Below, one piece after another: positions 37,765-50,343 of a DNA stretch of 64,000 nucleotides (its first letter is position 1; each line of letters begins with the position of its first letter). The notes beneath the pieces were generated by a model. It saw nothing but the letters and a program-made list of their open reading frames with translations. It ran no database searches and was not told the DNA's origin. Made by a program: the position numbers and the translations under genes. Source of the stretch: Selaginella tamariscina. Its lineage: Eukaryota > Streptophyta > Lycopodiopsida > Selaginellales > Selaginellaceae. The stretch lies in contig PUQB01000480.1 in the NCBI GenBank assembly GCA_003024785.1, forward strand, positions 115,110 through 179,109, in the 5' to 3' direction.

Positions 37765-38204
37765 CCCTAAAGGTGGGACATACCATTATCATCGGTTGGA
37801 AGTTAGGTTGACACAACATAGAGTTGTGCCTTATACTCTACCTTATTTATGTGACGGAGTCTCCCCTCTTTTCCTATTAGTTGGCACGAAATTAGTTAGC
37901 CCCTTAGTTAGTTAATGAAATGAGCTTTTACCCTTAAAGAGGGCAACCCTAGGTTAGGTTAACCCTAACTTTACTTAACATGCCAAACTCCTAATTGGAA
38001 CTCAAAATTGAGGGGGGTTTTTTAGAAGATAAAGTTAACTTTGCATAGAGTTTCTTACAAACACCTAATGACATTCGGCCGGACCATTATTAATACCCAA
38101 ATGCACTAAGCGGACTTGTTTCCTATTACATATAAGATATAATATGTAACAACAGTTAACATCCAAAGTAAAAAGGAATTGTAATAAAAATTATGATACT
38201 CTGG
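37765..38204 (+). mobile_element. Truncated LTR copy (3' part)
   Basis: Matches the family from AAAGGTGGGACATACC (compare 47172) to a decayed end near TAATAAAAATTATGATA. Internal deletions throughout. Non-coding. Confidence 0.75.
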
Positions 38205-38751
38205 AATGTGCAGTCTGACAAGACCTCCCAGGCATGGATTCGCCAACATTAATAATAAGTTACCTCGGAGGTGGGATGTACCCTTATTGTTTGAAAGTTA
38301 AGGCAGAGGGTTGTGCTTGACGACACAAGTTAAAGCTTGCACCAATAAAAGAATAACAAACTCTTGTTAGGAACCATCCCCTTTTTTTTCTTATATGTGT
38401 AAGTGGGCTGACACGAAATGCTAGCCCCTTAGTTAAACGAGATGAGTTTTAACTTAACCTAACTTCTACATCTAAATCCTACTTGAGGGGTGTAGGGTTA
38501 GTCAACCCTATTTAACATTCTGCAATAACTAGTAAACCTAACTAGGACATTAAATCAAGAGAGAATTTTCTAAATGAAAATGCTACGCTTAGAGTTTTTT
38601 ATAATATAATGGACACCTGATTGGATCATCACTAGATACCCAAGTGCACTAAGCGGAATTTCTTTTAACACTTAAGGCTTATCACATAATTAATAAGTAA
38701 CAACAATAAACCTTCAAAGTAAAGGGTCGAGTCATTATAAAAACTATGACA
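38205..38751 (+). mobile_element. Second truncated LTR copy, tandem to the first
   Basis: Begins at TGGAATGTGCAGTCTGACAA (compare 47104) and reaches the family end, ATAAAAACTATGACA, at 38751. The two partial copies lie head to tail. Confidence 0.75.
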
Positions 38752-38769
38752 TTATCACTCCACTTGTTG

Positions 38770-39600
38770 TCATCACCATTTGAGTTTATTGCCCCATCCT
38801 TTGAGGTTCTTCTGCGTGAGGTCTCCTCCTTCGAAGTACTCATCAAAAACAAGTTCAATTATGTGGTGTGGAGGCTCATCATAACCGTTACTCTCACCTA
38901 TGTCAAGAGCAGGTGGCATGCTTCCTTCGTCCACCATCCATCCCATTCTACTTTGTAGGTCTTCTTTGAGTGATTCGCTCGCCAAGTGTCGCTCATTCCC
39001 ACACATTCCACACTTAGAATTCCATTAGGACATGCTGGAAATTTTTCATACCTCTCTTTGTTGTCTGTGGCTTGAGACTGGCTTTAATGCTACTCTCATT
39101 CACTTACTTCATCCTTCGAGGTACCTTCCTATGCTCCTTGTAGGGTTGGCCCTAGGTATCCATGTCATAGATTTTGATTGGTGAGGACTATGGCATTCAA
39201 GGTATTTATTTGCCCTCTATTGGCCTCTTCTAACCAACCCGACGCATCATCCTGGCCAGTTGATATTCGCTGATATCTATTTGTGCGAACAAGTTTATCC
39301 TAGTTCTCCAATCTCATGCAACAATTTAGCTTGCTATGGTGAACTCCATCTGTGCACGATAACTATCCTTTTGTGATTGCCACAAATGGTCATCATGGAC
39401 TCTATAAGCCAGATGTGGTGGAATTCAAGTGGTCTTGGTGGTCGTTAGGATGTTGTTGCTCGAGCTGGAGGTCCGGTCATGGCTTTGGGATGTTGGTGAG
39501 TGGTGTTGGTGACCTCTACCCAAACACCATGAGGGTTCATGTACCAATGGACTGGAGTTCCTTCAGGGTGAGCAACACAAGGGAGAAACAGAGAGTAAAA
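38770..39600 (-). pseudogene. Retrotransposon gag relic with a zinc-knuckle remnant
   Basis: On the minus strand, 39012-38967 reads C-G-M-CGNERHLASES, the start of a CX2CX4HX4C knuckle with the last Cys replaced by Ser. Open minus-strand pieces (38773-39006 and 39445-39741) and GC content above the surroundings suggest a decayed gag coding region. I could not assign it to Ty1 or Ty3 with confidence. Confidence 0.45.
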
Positions 39601-39617
39601 ATTTAAGTGATGTAAGT

Positions 39618-40110
39618 GATGACATTTTGGTCTTAATTCAATAATTAAAAGAGCACTTAGAAAAAGTATTTTAAAATTAAGGGAGAACCAATTATATGCT
39701 AAGGAAAGCAAACGTGCATTTAAATTTCTTGGGACACCCAATCTTATATGGGAAGGTAGCCATGGATTTAAAGAAAGTTCAAGCTATTACTTAATGATTA
39801 ATTTTGAAAAAACAAAACATGTATGAAGTTAAATCATTTTTTTCGGTCCAACACAGTATTATTGTAGATTCATAAAATATTTTTAAAAATAATAACACTA
39901 TTAACAAATCTCATGAACATTTGTGACACTGAACTTTATGGCCATTCGGCAAACTCAAAGAAGTTATCTTTTTTCAACATGTATTGCCATTACTTATTTT
40001 GAAAATTCATTTAAAGTAAAGTGTGATGCATTTAACTTTGCAATTGATGATATATTATAATATCTAGTATTTCTTTTTTTGAACAAGTTAAATGCAACAA
40101 GTTTGACGGC
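39618..40110 (+). pseudogene. Ty3/gypsy-type reverse transcriptase relic
   Basis: With several stops and shifts the plus strand still follows the RT to RNase H order: DDILV (the metal-binding YxDD box), LKEHLEKVF, FLGHPILYGKVAMDLKKVQA, YEVKSFFS, SIIVDS, then CDA-like positions before the end. Fully decayed. It lies head to head with the gag relic, so they come from different insertions or a rearranged one. Confidence 0.6.
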
Positions 40111-40190
40111 CTACTCATAAATAAAAAATGTATATTGTTGTTGCTTCCTGTATCGACCCATTATGCCATAGTCTCTTTAATAATTAATCT

Positions 40191-40640
40191 TAAGTGCAGA
40201 GGGTCGTGGGGTGATCTACAGTATCCAACAGAAATCTCCATCGTCCAATAAGCTTCTGGGATTGGTCACGTTGGCCATAGCAGGAATCGTGGCCCTTGTT
40301 CTTGGGACAGTAACTACGGGATAACCTTTGTTTTTCTTTTCTTAGTTCCATCCTCGCCCTAATTGGAATCTTGGTTAGTTATATAGTTATATATATGTGT
40401 GTCTATGTGTGTGTGTGTGTGTGAATATATGGATACATCGTACATTTCATTGTGTGTGTAGAATGTATATACACATACATATACCGTTTTTTGTAAATTA
40501 ATGACGTAGTTGTTTACAGATAGCACTTACTATTGGAGGGTTCCTATTTGCAAGCTACGGCTATCGGACTGGGAGCATACAGGATTGATCTGCTAAGCAC
40601 ACTATTGTAAGCACGGCGTCGCATGTAACTGGATTCTAAG
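40191..40640 (+). pseudogene. Oleosin pseudogene (copy 2)
   Basis: Matches oleosin 1 from just inside its first codons (the ATG is lost: TAAGTGCAGAGGGTCGTGGG), through SIQQKSPSS and LLGLVTLA, then a deletion after ACTACGGGA removes most of the hairpin before TTTTCTTTTCTTAG. The second-exon match at about 40520-40640 has a further deletion after TTTGCAAGC and ends ACTGGATTCTAAGG, sharing an 8-bp deletion with copy 3. Not expressible as an oleosin. Confidence 0.9.
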
Positions 40641-42801
40641 GCACCTAGTGCATAAAAAGTACGTGAGATTTTACTTACAAATAAAAAGTTTATTTTATTG
40701 TATTTATTTCGTGGTTTGTATTCTCTTGCAGTGTGTAAGAGGTATCTTAATATTATTGGATTAAATAATTTAATTTTAAAAATAGTAAATATTGCTCTGG
40801 TTACTGCAGTTCCAGATTTCAATGTTAAAGAAGTATTAATAAAATATTTTAAAATGTAATTTTTACGTATTTGAGTATAGAAATGAATCTATTATGTGTG
40901 AACAAGGGAAGTATATAAGTGAATCTATTATGTGTGGAAAGGCCCAAGGGGTTATAATGGGACTTAAACATCTCAAGTGTAAGTTTAATTTAATTGAATA
41001 AAAAGTAAAAGGTTAATTAGCAATTTCCATAAAGTGACAAGTCTTCGAACTTAACAAATTTGGGTATTTGAATCCACCTTTGTTAGAGTGATGCAATAAT
41101 TTAAATCGATAAGGACAAAAATATTATGTAAAGAAATGATCTTAACAATCAAGCAATATTACTGTTAAGTTCAAATACTCATATGAATTCCTTGTGATAA
41201 CAGAGTTTTACAGAGGTTAATCAATTCTTTACACAATACATGGGCCTTTTGTTAAAGTCCTAAATTTATTAACTCATACCTAAGTAATCTTAATAATGGT
41301 CCTTTGTTCGATTTTCATTTTAGAAAACTTATGTAACTCAAACATAATATGTAAATAATCGTATCTAAGTATTATGACATCAGTTCTAATTTGATAGTAT
41401 GATTATAACAAGGTCCCCAGTTCGATTAACTCATACTTAAGTGTTAAATAATAGTCTTTATTCAATTTTCATCATGAATAACAACAATCTAAGTTTAATT
41501 AATTTATACTTAACTGTTACCCAATGTTCAATTAATCATCAGGCAACTCATCCATAATATATTAATGTTAAAGACAATAGTTTTAAGTTCAATTTTCATT
41601 AAGTACCACTTAGTAACTCATACTCAAGTGCTAATAATAGTGTCCTTCCCATGTGTAAAATAAAATTTATAAGTTTTAAAAAGAATCTTTATATTTTGTA
41701 ATTTAAATATGCTTGGTGGTTTATAAATATGATATTATTATATATTAAAAGAAAGATTAAGAAAAAATAATAGTCAAATATTTGTAATTTAATATGGTCT
41801 TAGTGATATATAATTATGACATTATTAAAGAGAGATTAGAAAAAAGCAATAACAAAAATAAAAGAGATTAAGGCAAAAAAATTATATTATAGTTAAACCA
41901 AGAGGAATGAATTGATTAGGACATTAATAATGTTATTAAGTTTAAAATGTAAGTTTATAAATTTTAATTTTTTAAAATGTTTAAATCAAGTAGTGGGATT
42001 TACTTTTAAAATGAAAATCCTTGTCAATTTAGAATTAAATTAAATAATTAAAAAATTAAAATAAATTTTAAAATCAGCAATAATTTAAATACAATAACAT
42101 ATATAAATTAGTATTTAATATAATATTTAAAGTGAACTATGTAATATATAATTTCAAAAATAAAAAATATATACAATTTAAAATTGCACAAGTAAAAATA
42201 GTTGTAAGAACCAAATATATGCTATTATTTCTTACAGTGGCATAAACATAGTTAACATATGTGAATCACATCAACACCAACATCTCTTATAATGCTTTCA
42301 CCTTGTAAATGCTTAATAAAGTATTTTAAGAATATACATATAGTATATAAAAACGCAGAACAACACATGTACACATGTATCTATGTATGTAATACTAAAT
42401 AAATATTTAATACATGTGAATACAATGTGAATGAATATATAATTTATGCAAACGAATGTGTAAACGATAATTTATATATAACATACGGTATACATATTTA
42501 TACATGCATGTGTTACAAATTTAAATGTCTTTTATTTTATATATTTTAAATTAAATATTTAAACTTAAACTTAAATTCTAAATATTGTTGTAATGAAGCC
42601 TTCAACTTGAAGGTTAGAAGGGCCAGACTGCCCTTCAAGTTCACACATTGTGTGTCCATTATTGGGTAGTCTAACATGAAATACGACTTTCTAACAATTG
42701 ATTAAGGGCAGAATTAAGGTCAACTGGCTCTTGTCTTAGATTTGCCCATCATCACAGAAATCTGTGTAGCAGAGCCAGAGCCATGGCGAGCGGCGGGAGA
42801 G
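40641..42801. other. AT-rich spacer upstream of GHR
   Basis: No gene seen. Near 42605-42641 a short inverted repeat AACTTGAAGG / CCTTCAAGTT lies about 160 bp before the GHR start and could be part of its promoter. An out-of-frame ATG at 42783 begins a 14-codon frame overlapping the chosen start. Confidence 0.5.
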
Positions 42802-43216
42802 ATGACGGCGGTAGACGAGGTAAGTGACGGTGAATTCAAGAGGACGGAGTCTTCCTTCAGGAGCTGGATTTCATCGTCTTCTCAAGCGGAATATCCCGCC
42901 GTTGCCGGCAGGTACCATCTCTACATCTCATACGCTTGTCCCTGGGCATCCAGATGCTTTGCTACTCTCAAAATCAAAGCCTGGATCACGCAATTGCTGT
43001 CACGGTATGCTCATTCGTATATAAATCATATTATATATTTATTTTATTAAATATATTTGAATATTGAAATTGATAAGTGTATCAATATAGTTGTGGGCTG
43101 TTTTTTTTATATATATAGACACACACATATATATTAGAGAAATGTGTGTGTGAACATGCATGTATATTTATGAAATATAGTTGTGGGCTTTTACATATAA
43201 TAAACACATGTATGTA

Positions 43217-43250
<34 letters not shown>

Positions 43251-43521
43251 CAAGGCACGCAGTGTATTCACATTACACACACACGCACGCACGCACACAC
43301 ATATATAGACTGACAATTTGCGCACGTTACACACAGTCAACAAAGCCGAAATGGGAGAGAACAAAGGAAGGAGAAGAACATTTCGGATGGATATTCCCTT
43401 CTTCAGACAACGAAGAGCCCGGTGCAGAACCAGATCCAATTAACAATGCCAGAACAATACGTGATTTATACGACATCGCTAATCGTAATTATTCTGGAAA
43501 GTACACTGTCCCTGTAAGTAT

Positions 43522-43590
<69 letters not shown>

Positions 43591-44338
43591 TGATTGATTG
43601 ATTGCAGGTGCTATGGGATAAGGAGAAGAAGACTGTTGTGAATAATGAGAGCTCTGATATAATACGCATGTTAAACACGGAGTTTAACCATATTGCAAAA
43701 CATCCAGAGGTCGATATATATCCAAAGGAGCTTCAGGCCAAGATTAACGAGGTTAATGAGTGGGTTTATCCAGCTATTAACAATGGTGTTTACCGCTGTG
43801 GGTTTGCAACCAAGCAAAAGCTTACGAAGAGGTATGTATGTCTCTATATGTGTATGTACATGTATATATGTCTGTGTGTGTAGGCATTCAAAGGATATTC
43901 GACGCTTTAGATCGTTGTGAGCATATTCTTTCCGGACAGAGATACATGTGCGGAAACTTGTTTACTGAAGCCGATCTTCGCCTGTTTGTGACACTAATCA
44001 GATTTGACGAGGTAATGTGTGTGTGTGTGTGTGTGTGTCTGTGTGAGTATTAATATATGGAATTACAGGTGTATGTGGTGCATTTCAAGTGCAACAAGAA
44101 GTTGATTCGGGAATATCCGAATCTGTTCAACTACGTGAAAGACGTGTACCAGATACCTGGAATGTCCGAGACCGTACGGATGGATCACATCAAGAAGCAT
44201 TACTACGGTAGCCATCCGAGTATTAACCCGTACGGAATCATCCCCGTTGGTCAGCCTGCGGATTACTCTGCACCGCACGATCGAGACAAAGTATTGAGTA
44301 TGTTTATAAATAAAATAAATGAGTATGTTTATGAATAA
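42802..44338 (+). CDS. Glutathionyl-hydroquinone reductase (xi-class GST, ECM4/YqjG-like), three one-base losses
   Basis: Enzyme that reduces glutathionyl-hydroquinones with glutathione. Exons 42802-43004, 43337-43513, 43608-43831, 43884-44011 and 44069-44338. N-terminal thioredoxin-like domain with [17 protein letters not shown]; the Cys of CPWA is the catalytic residue of the class. Then [84 protein letters not shown] and near the end [19 protein letters not shown], all family hallmarks. The frame is broken three times, each by one missing base: near 42979 (AAAGCC), 43816-43819 (CAAAAG) and 43890-43892 (CAAAGG). Splice sites are intact and no other stops occur, so these look like sequence errors more than decay. 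Start 42802 aligns best with known N-termini; the ATG at 42783 has a better context but is out of frame. Confidence 0.9.
43529..43592. repeat. (CT)n(AT)n microsatellite filling GHR intron 2
   Basis: Roughly 20 CT units followed by about 12 AT units make up most of the 94-bp intron between the GTAAGT donor and the TTGCAG acceptor. Confidence 0.9.
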
Positions 44339-45822
44339 AATAAATCAATTTATAAGTAAATAGTTCATTTTATAGTTTTATTAATATATTATGTTTGATG
44401 CCATTTTAATCATAACCTCACTGTGTTCTTGAACACTTTCGGATGGTAGTAGTATAAATTTTTTAATGTTTTTTATTCGATTCTATATATTTCTTAACAA
44501 GTTAATATAATGTGTATCGTAATAACATCAAAAGTAAAATATTATAAATATTTTTTTATAAAAGTATTTAAATCTAATATCTAATTTCATAATGATGATA
44601 ATGATGTTAGTGATGTAATCATTAAATAAACTTAATCAGTATTTAAAAGATAACTATTTAATATCATTTATACAAAAGTAATAAAAGCATTATATATGTA
44701 CTACACAAAAGATAATGTATGTATATATGTCTTATGTGAAGCTTATACATACGATTTCTTTTTTTACTTTTTTCCCTACAACACCTGTATATATACATGG
44801 ATCATATTTAGTAAATATAAACATCAATGACATTGAGAATATTTCTATTGTTTTATTATAATTAGCGTTCATCAACATTATTTTATTTATACAATAATTT
44901 TCATATCTCAATGCCATAGAGATTTTCTTTATATATATATATTTAAAGTTTTTGAATTATCTAAATTAATATTAAATTTAAATTATCTCGACATGATTTT
45001 AAATGTGAATTTGCTAAGAATAATTTATTTAAACTAGTAAACTGCTAATATTTTTTTTGTAAACCTCTTGTGTTTGAAGTATTATATTTGTATATAGATA
45101 GATACAGTATGGATTGCATATCATATGTAATGAAACATGACAGTTCTTAATGAACAAAATTCTTTATAAATCCAAACTTAATGCAATATTCAGGTATATA
45201 TGTATGTAAATCTATATTATATAAAAAAAAATCTTAATATAATAAGTTTTTATCCTAATAAATCGTCATCTTAAGGGGCCATATTAATCATATTCGAAAC
45301 AATCCTAAAACTTAAAACCCTTATTAAATAATTATCCTAAGTTCTAAATAAATATAATAACTTGAGAAAATTAGGTATCACATACATAGTAATTTAAAAA
45401 AATTTAAGGTAAAAATTATTACATATACATAGTACTTTTTATTATATAAAATAATTTAAGTTTTAAATTATAAATAACAATCAATTTAAAGATAAACAGG
45501 ATATAATATGGTTAAGGGTTATAAATAATGAAGTTAAGATAACAACTTAGTTAAGAGTCATTAAAATAATTAAGCTTAATACATTAAGTTAAGGATAATA
45601 ATTATAAACATAGGTTAAGTTTATCACATACAGAGTAATTTGAAAAATTAAGATAAAAGTTATTAAATACACATAATAATTTCACATAATGAAAAGATAT
45701 AAAGTATATAATTATTAAACTTAGTAAGTTGATTACTTAGGTAAGATTATTAAATATGTGGGATATATGTAAAAAAAAGTGAACATGGGTCATTGTAACT
45801 AAGGACATCAATTAACCTTTTA
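44339..45822. repeat. GHR 3' flank carrying copy 2 of the oleosin-flank block
   Basis: About 44460-45190 matches the flank of oleosin copy 3 in the same direction (CTACAACACCTGTATATATA, ATAAACATCAATGACATT, TTTGCTAAGAATAATTTATT). The rest (45250-45820) is AT-rich with no gene. Confidence 0.7.
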
Positions 45823-45946
45823 TTAATTGATTTAAAAGAAGGTTGTGACACTAACTTGGCCAATCAGACATGATAATGTTATAGTTAATTGATTTAAAAA
45901 AAGGTTGTGACACTAACTTGGCCAATCAGACATGATAATGTTATAG
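45823..45946. repeat. 62-bp tandem duplication
   Basis: TTAATTGATTTAAAAGAAGG... to GATAATGTTATAG at 45823-45884 is repeated at 45885-45946 with one visible difference (GAAGG versus AAAGG). It ends 11 bp before the solo LTR. Confidence 0.95.
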
Positions 45947-45957
45947 GTCTAGGTACC

Positions 45958-47706
45958 TGTCAGAGTTTTAACCCAAAGGGCCAACACGTGGCAACACGTG
46001 GCTGCCAGGTGGCCATTCGGCGTCATCACCCTGTGTGAGCAACGCTAAGTTTCCCAGAACAACCCCAACGACCCCTAGGGTTAGACTCTAATGCCCAAGT
46101 GGACAGGAGACTTAGGGTTTAGCCTAAGTCTCCCTAGAATGTCTGCCCCCAGAACCCTTGAGGGATAACCCTAGTTGACTTAGGGTTTAGCCTAAGTCTC
46201 CCTAGAGTGTCTACCCCCAAAACCCTTGAGGGATAACCCTAGTTGACTTAGGGTCTTGCCCTAGAAGACCTAGACAGGCTCATGCCCTAACCCCCATCAA
46301 GGAGACGTGTGTTCCACACATACCCCTGACAGAGCTAAGGCATCGTCACTTACCCCTTGAGGAATCACCCTCATCCGTACAACCCCTTTAGGGCGACAAG
46401 GGGTACCCTGAACCACGACTAACCCCTAAGGGTTTGAGTGGCCAAGTTATACCCTAGACCTAGGGCTAGTACTTAGTGAGGACACGAGTGTGCGCCGTAG
46501 GCGGACACGAGTGTTCTGCTAAGCAAACTCCCTAAGGCTAGGTTTGGGATAACCCTAAGCACATGACCTTGCGAGTGCCTCACGAAAGGGCTCTGCTAAC
46601 AGCTTAGGTTGTTCAACCCTTGAATTCCAAGGAGAACACTCCCCTAGCCAAGTGTGCCAAAGCACACCTAGTTATGAGACCTAACCTCCCTTGAGCGGAT
46701 GCCCAAGGCTTAGCACCCTAGTGCAAGCACAAGCATGCTGTTTGCTAAGTATCCAACCCCTTGGCGACAAGCCCATGACATAACCCCAAAGGGCGTGCCT
46801 CGGGTTGTACCATGTGACGTTTAGCCCAGTGTCACATCTCCATGTGACACTGCCTTCCCGATGTGGGCTATCATGCCATAGCCCTTAGATTCAAGAGTTG
46901 CACCAAGTGCCACAAACGTGGCTCCTAAATGCCAACTCTAGAACCCCTCAATGAACCCTCAGGAACCAAGTAACGTGAACCTGTCAAACAAGATCCCACG
47001 CCCACAGTTGGACAAGGACACGGATGTGCCTTGCTTGGCCGTGAGTGCTACACCTAGCTTGACGTGGAGGAGGAGGCTGGAGACAAGCCTCAACCTCTGC
47101 CTCTTGGAACGTGCATTCCGACAAGACCTCCCAGGCATGGATTCGCCAACGTTAAGGGTAAGCTACCCCGAAGGTGGGACGTACCCCTGGCATCTGGAAG
47201 TTAGGGCGGCACAACAGAGGGTTGTGCCTTGAACGCTAGAGCTTGCACCGAGTAACGAGCTCAGTCATGAACCCAGGAACCCTCACTCCTATATACTACC
47301 TTATTTATGTGACAGAGGCCCCCCCCCTGTTTTCCTGTTTACATAAGTGGGCTAGCACTGAAATCTCATTCCCAGAGGGAACATACTTGGTGAGTTATCC
47401 ATCGACCCCTAAACCCTAACCTGTCAAACCTGGGGTATTTCTAAGCATATCCGACATGCCGAACTCACCGGAACTAGCCATTAATCCAACCGGGACACGG
47501 AAAACCAGGTAAGAGTTTTCTAGAAGGTAAGTGCTAGCTTCGCTAGAGTTTCTTAAATACTAATGACACCCGGCCGGACCATCACTAGATACCAAGTGCA
47601 CTAAGCGGGCCTGTTTCCTACTACATCTAGGGCTTATCAACATAGTACAGTAGGTAACAACAGTCAACGTCCAAAGTAAAGAGGAGTCATAGTAAAAACT
47701 ATGACA
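45958..47706 (+). mobile_element. Solo LTR, 1.75 kb, with 5-bp target-site duplication
   Basis: Begins TGTCAGAGTTTTAACCCAAA and ends TAGTAAAAACTATGACA; the first and last ~16 bp form an imperfect inverted repeat (TGTCAGAGTTTTAACC against TGTCATAGTTTTTACT). Flanked by a perfect GTACC duplication (45953-45957 and 47707-47711). TGT...ACA ends and a 5-bp duplication are those of an LTR retrotransposon; no internal coding part remains. This is the cleanest family member here and defines its ends. Frames across it, such as 46951-47232, are shadows. Confidence 0.88.
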
Positions 47707-47711
47707 GTACC

Positions 47712-48739
47712 TTTTGTCACTCTAAAAATAATTATACTCCCTAGTGAAAGTTATTCCTCAATAGGTATGTTATAATGATGCCTTAGCTTTGTCATGGAGT
47801 ATATGCAAGACACATCTCATTGGCAGTGTTAATACATGAACTTATTTGGGTCTACTAGGGCAAGATTCTAAAGTTTACTAAAGTAATCCCCACAGGTGTT
47901 AAATGTAATAAGGAACTCAGTAATTCTCATTCTTACTTAAACTCTTGACATTTTTTTAAAAGATTTAATATTGTTTTGGTGTTAATAACTATTTAATAAC
48001 AATTTATTGTCATGTGTTGGCTTTTAAGTTCAACAAGGGGAAGTGGTAGTTGAGATGGAGAGATTTTCAAAATTTGATGAATATATTATCAAGTTAAGAT
48101 AAATGTATGTGCAACTCGATGAAAAATAGGCTACTATCTTTATAAGAGTTGCTCACAAGGCCAAGTGATGAGCAAATATTCTTCATTTAATAAAGGCTAG
48201 GCACGATAATACCTTTTGAACACGTTTTTTTATTTATTATGAAATGCTACGTGTAGCACATCAACATATTTACTTTGGTTTACTAGGTTAATAGAACAAC
48301 ACAGTCAATGTTCAAACTACTTATTACTAGTCATTCATCACTTTTGAACACCCTCGTATTGCTTTTCTATATTATTTATTTCTATGTATTAGGAACTTTC
48401 CATAATCAACAAATCTATCATAAATGCAATGGATAACTCGTTGCATGAGTTATGTGATCCATCTGAGTAATTAAGCAAATGGCATCGATTATGAAGGGAG
48501 TAGGACAAAATTGTTATCATAAATGCTTTTGTGAAGAGATTTTACCTTTTAAGGCACTTCAAAAAGTTTCAGTTATATTAACCTATAAGGAATGCAATTG
48601 AACATAGTCTCATTGAGCATAATTCCATATAAAAAGAGATTGACGAGGCCGTTAAATACCTCTATTTAGATAAGGTACTTGAAGATACGACATTACATAA
48701 GTAGCGTGTATTTTTTAGTTTAAGAAATGACTTAATGAA
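47712..48739. other. Spacer, possibly old coding relics
   Basis: AT-rich, no gene recognised. Short open pieces around 48380-48700 read like diluted protein sequence but match no family I can name. Confidence 0.4.
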
Positions 48740-48742
48740 TCA

Positions 48743-50340
48743 GGGTCGTTTCGCACCACACTTAACTTAACTTAAGTGGGCTTAGTAAGGGAAAATGGAT
48801 TCGTACTCGCCCTTAAGTTGAGTAACCACTTACTTAACTTTTTTAAGGGTTTGACCACTAAGGGAATTGAATTCGCACCTGCCCTTAACTTAAGAAGCCA
48901 CTTACTTAAGATTTTTTAAAGGTTTGACCACTAAGGGCAGTGCTTTCGCAATCTTCCCTTAATTTAACTTAATTTAAGGGAACAGTGAAAATTTGCAAAG
49001 AAATTTAAGGGAGGTGGGGGGTCCCTTAGCCACCCTTAACGACCCACGAGGCTCGCCACCTTTTTTCACCACTTTAACATAAAATAAAAAATAAAATTTT
49101 ACATGCATAATGTGCATTTTTTAATGTAAAATATATATTTATATTTTATATTTTTATTTTAACATATATAATTAAAATTAAATAAATAATAATATGAATT
49201 TCTTATTATTCTTAGTATATTCTTAATATATTCTAAAATATATTCTTCTTCTGCCCTAATTTCTATAGGTTTCTGTGCATTGGAAGAAAAGAATTCATGA
49301 GAAATCGGGAGAGAATGGCAGAAGAACAAATAAATCAGGTAGTCTTCTTTCCTTTTTTCTTCTTTTCTTGTATTCATTTGCATCAGGAGGCGGCCATAGA
49401 GACTACTAGGTTCACCATTCAAGCTCAAGGGGCGGCCCAAAGCCCGACTGCAACTGCTGCCGAGTTCATGGGCCAGCCGAAAGCCCGGCAACAACTGGAA
49501 TTAATTTGTTTTACTTGAAAATTAATTTGGAAATTGTTAATTTATGTTTTCTTTATTATTATTTTTTGTTTTACCACAATAAATATCATGTGTTAAAGAT
49601 AAACGTGAAATATGAAAAAGGATGTATACTAGAAATAGAATATATTTAACATTTTTTATTAAATAAATAAAAATATGAAATGCAAATACATGTATACACA
49701 CATGTTAACACACATGCATATGTATATATAATATTTTTCATGAAGTTTTTACTTGTTTAAACATATCTAAAATATATAAAATTTAATTATCTATAGAATG
49801 TACCCATATACAATATTATATATAAGTATATAATTTTATCTCACCATATTTTTTATTTTTTATAATAAGTAAAATTACTTTAAATGTTAAGAAAAATTAA
49901 GGATGCACATATTATTTAAATCATAAATATTATAAATATATTTTAAAGTGGTTAAAAATATTTATTATAAATTGAAAATTATTTAAAATATTTATTATAA
50001 CTTGACATAATAATGTTAAATTAAATGTTAAATTCATTAAAAATAATTAAGTTAATAATCTTAACTTAAATGTAAATATAAAAATATATTATATTAAGAG
50101 CAATATTCGAATTTATGACCCTTAATATTTTAATTATAAGTATCTATGCGAATCCATTGCCCTTAACACAATCCATTAATTTAAGTAAAAAGTTAAAAGT
50201 TGATGAGTGCGAATCAATTGCCCTTAATAAATTCCCTTAACTTCTCTTTTTAAGGGAGAGTTGGTGCAAATCAAATGCACCATTAACTTTTACTTAACTT
50301 ATGCATGCTAAGTTAATTTAAGTGTGGTGCGAAACGACCC
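48743..50340. mobile_element. Non-autonomous TIR DNA transposon, Harbinger-like
   Basis: Perfect terminal inverted repeats of at least 22 bp starting GGGTCGTTTCGCACCACAC, at 48743 and in reverse at 50340. A 3-bp TCA duplication flanks it (48740-48742 and 50341-50343). The 3-bp duplication and GGGTCGTTT-type ends point to PIF/Harbinger. Subterminal DNA has several copies of a CCCTTAA / ACTTACTTAA / TTTGACCACTAAGG unit. The interior is AT-rich. The open stretches at 49159-49518 on both strands show no transposase motif, so the element is non-autonomous. Confidence 0.85.
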
Positions 50341-50343
50341 TCA

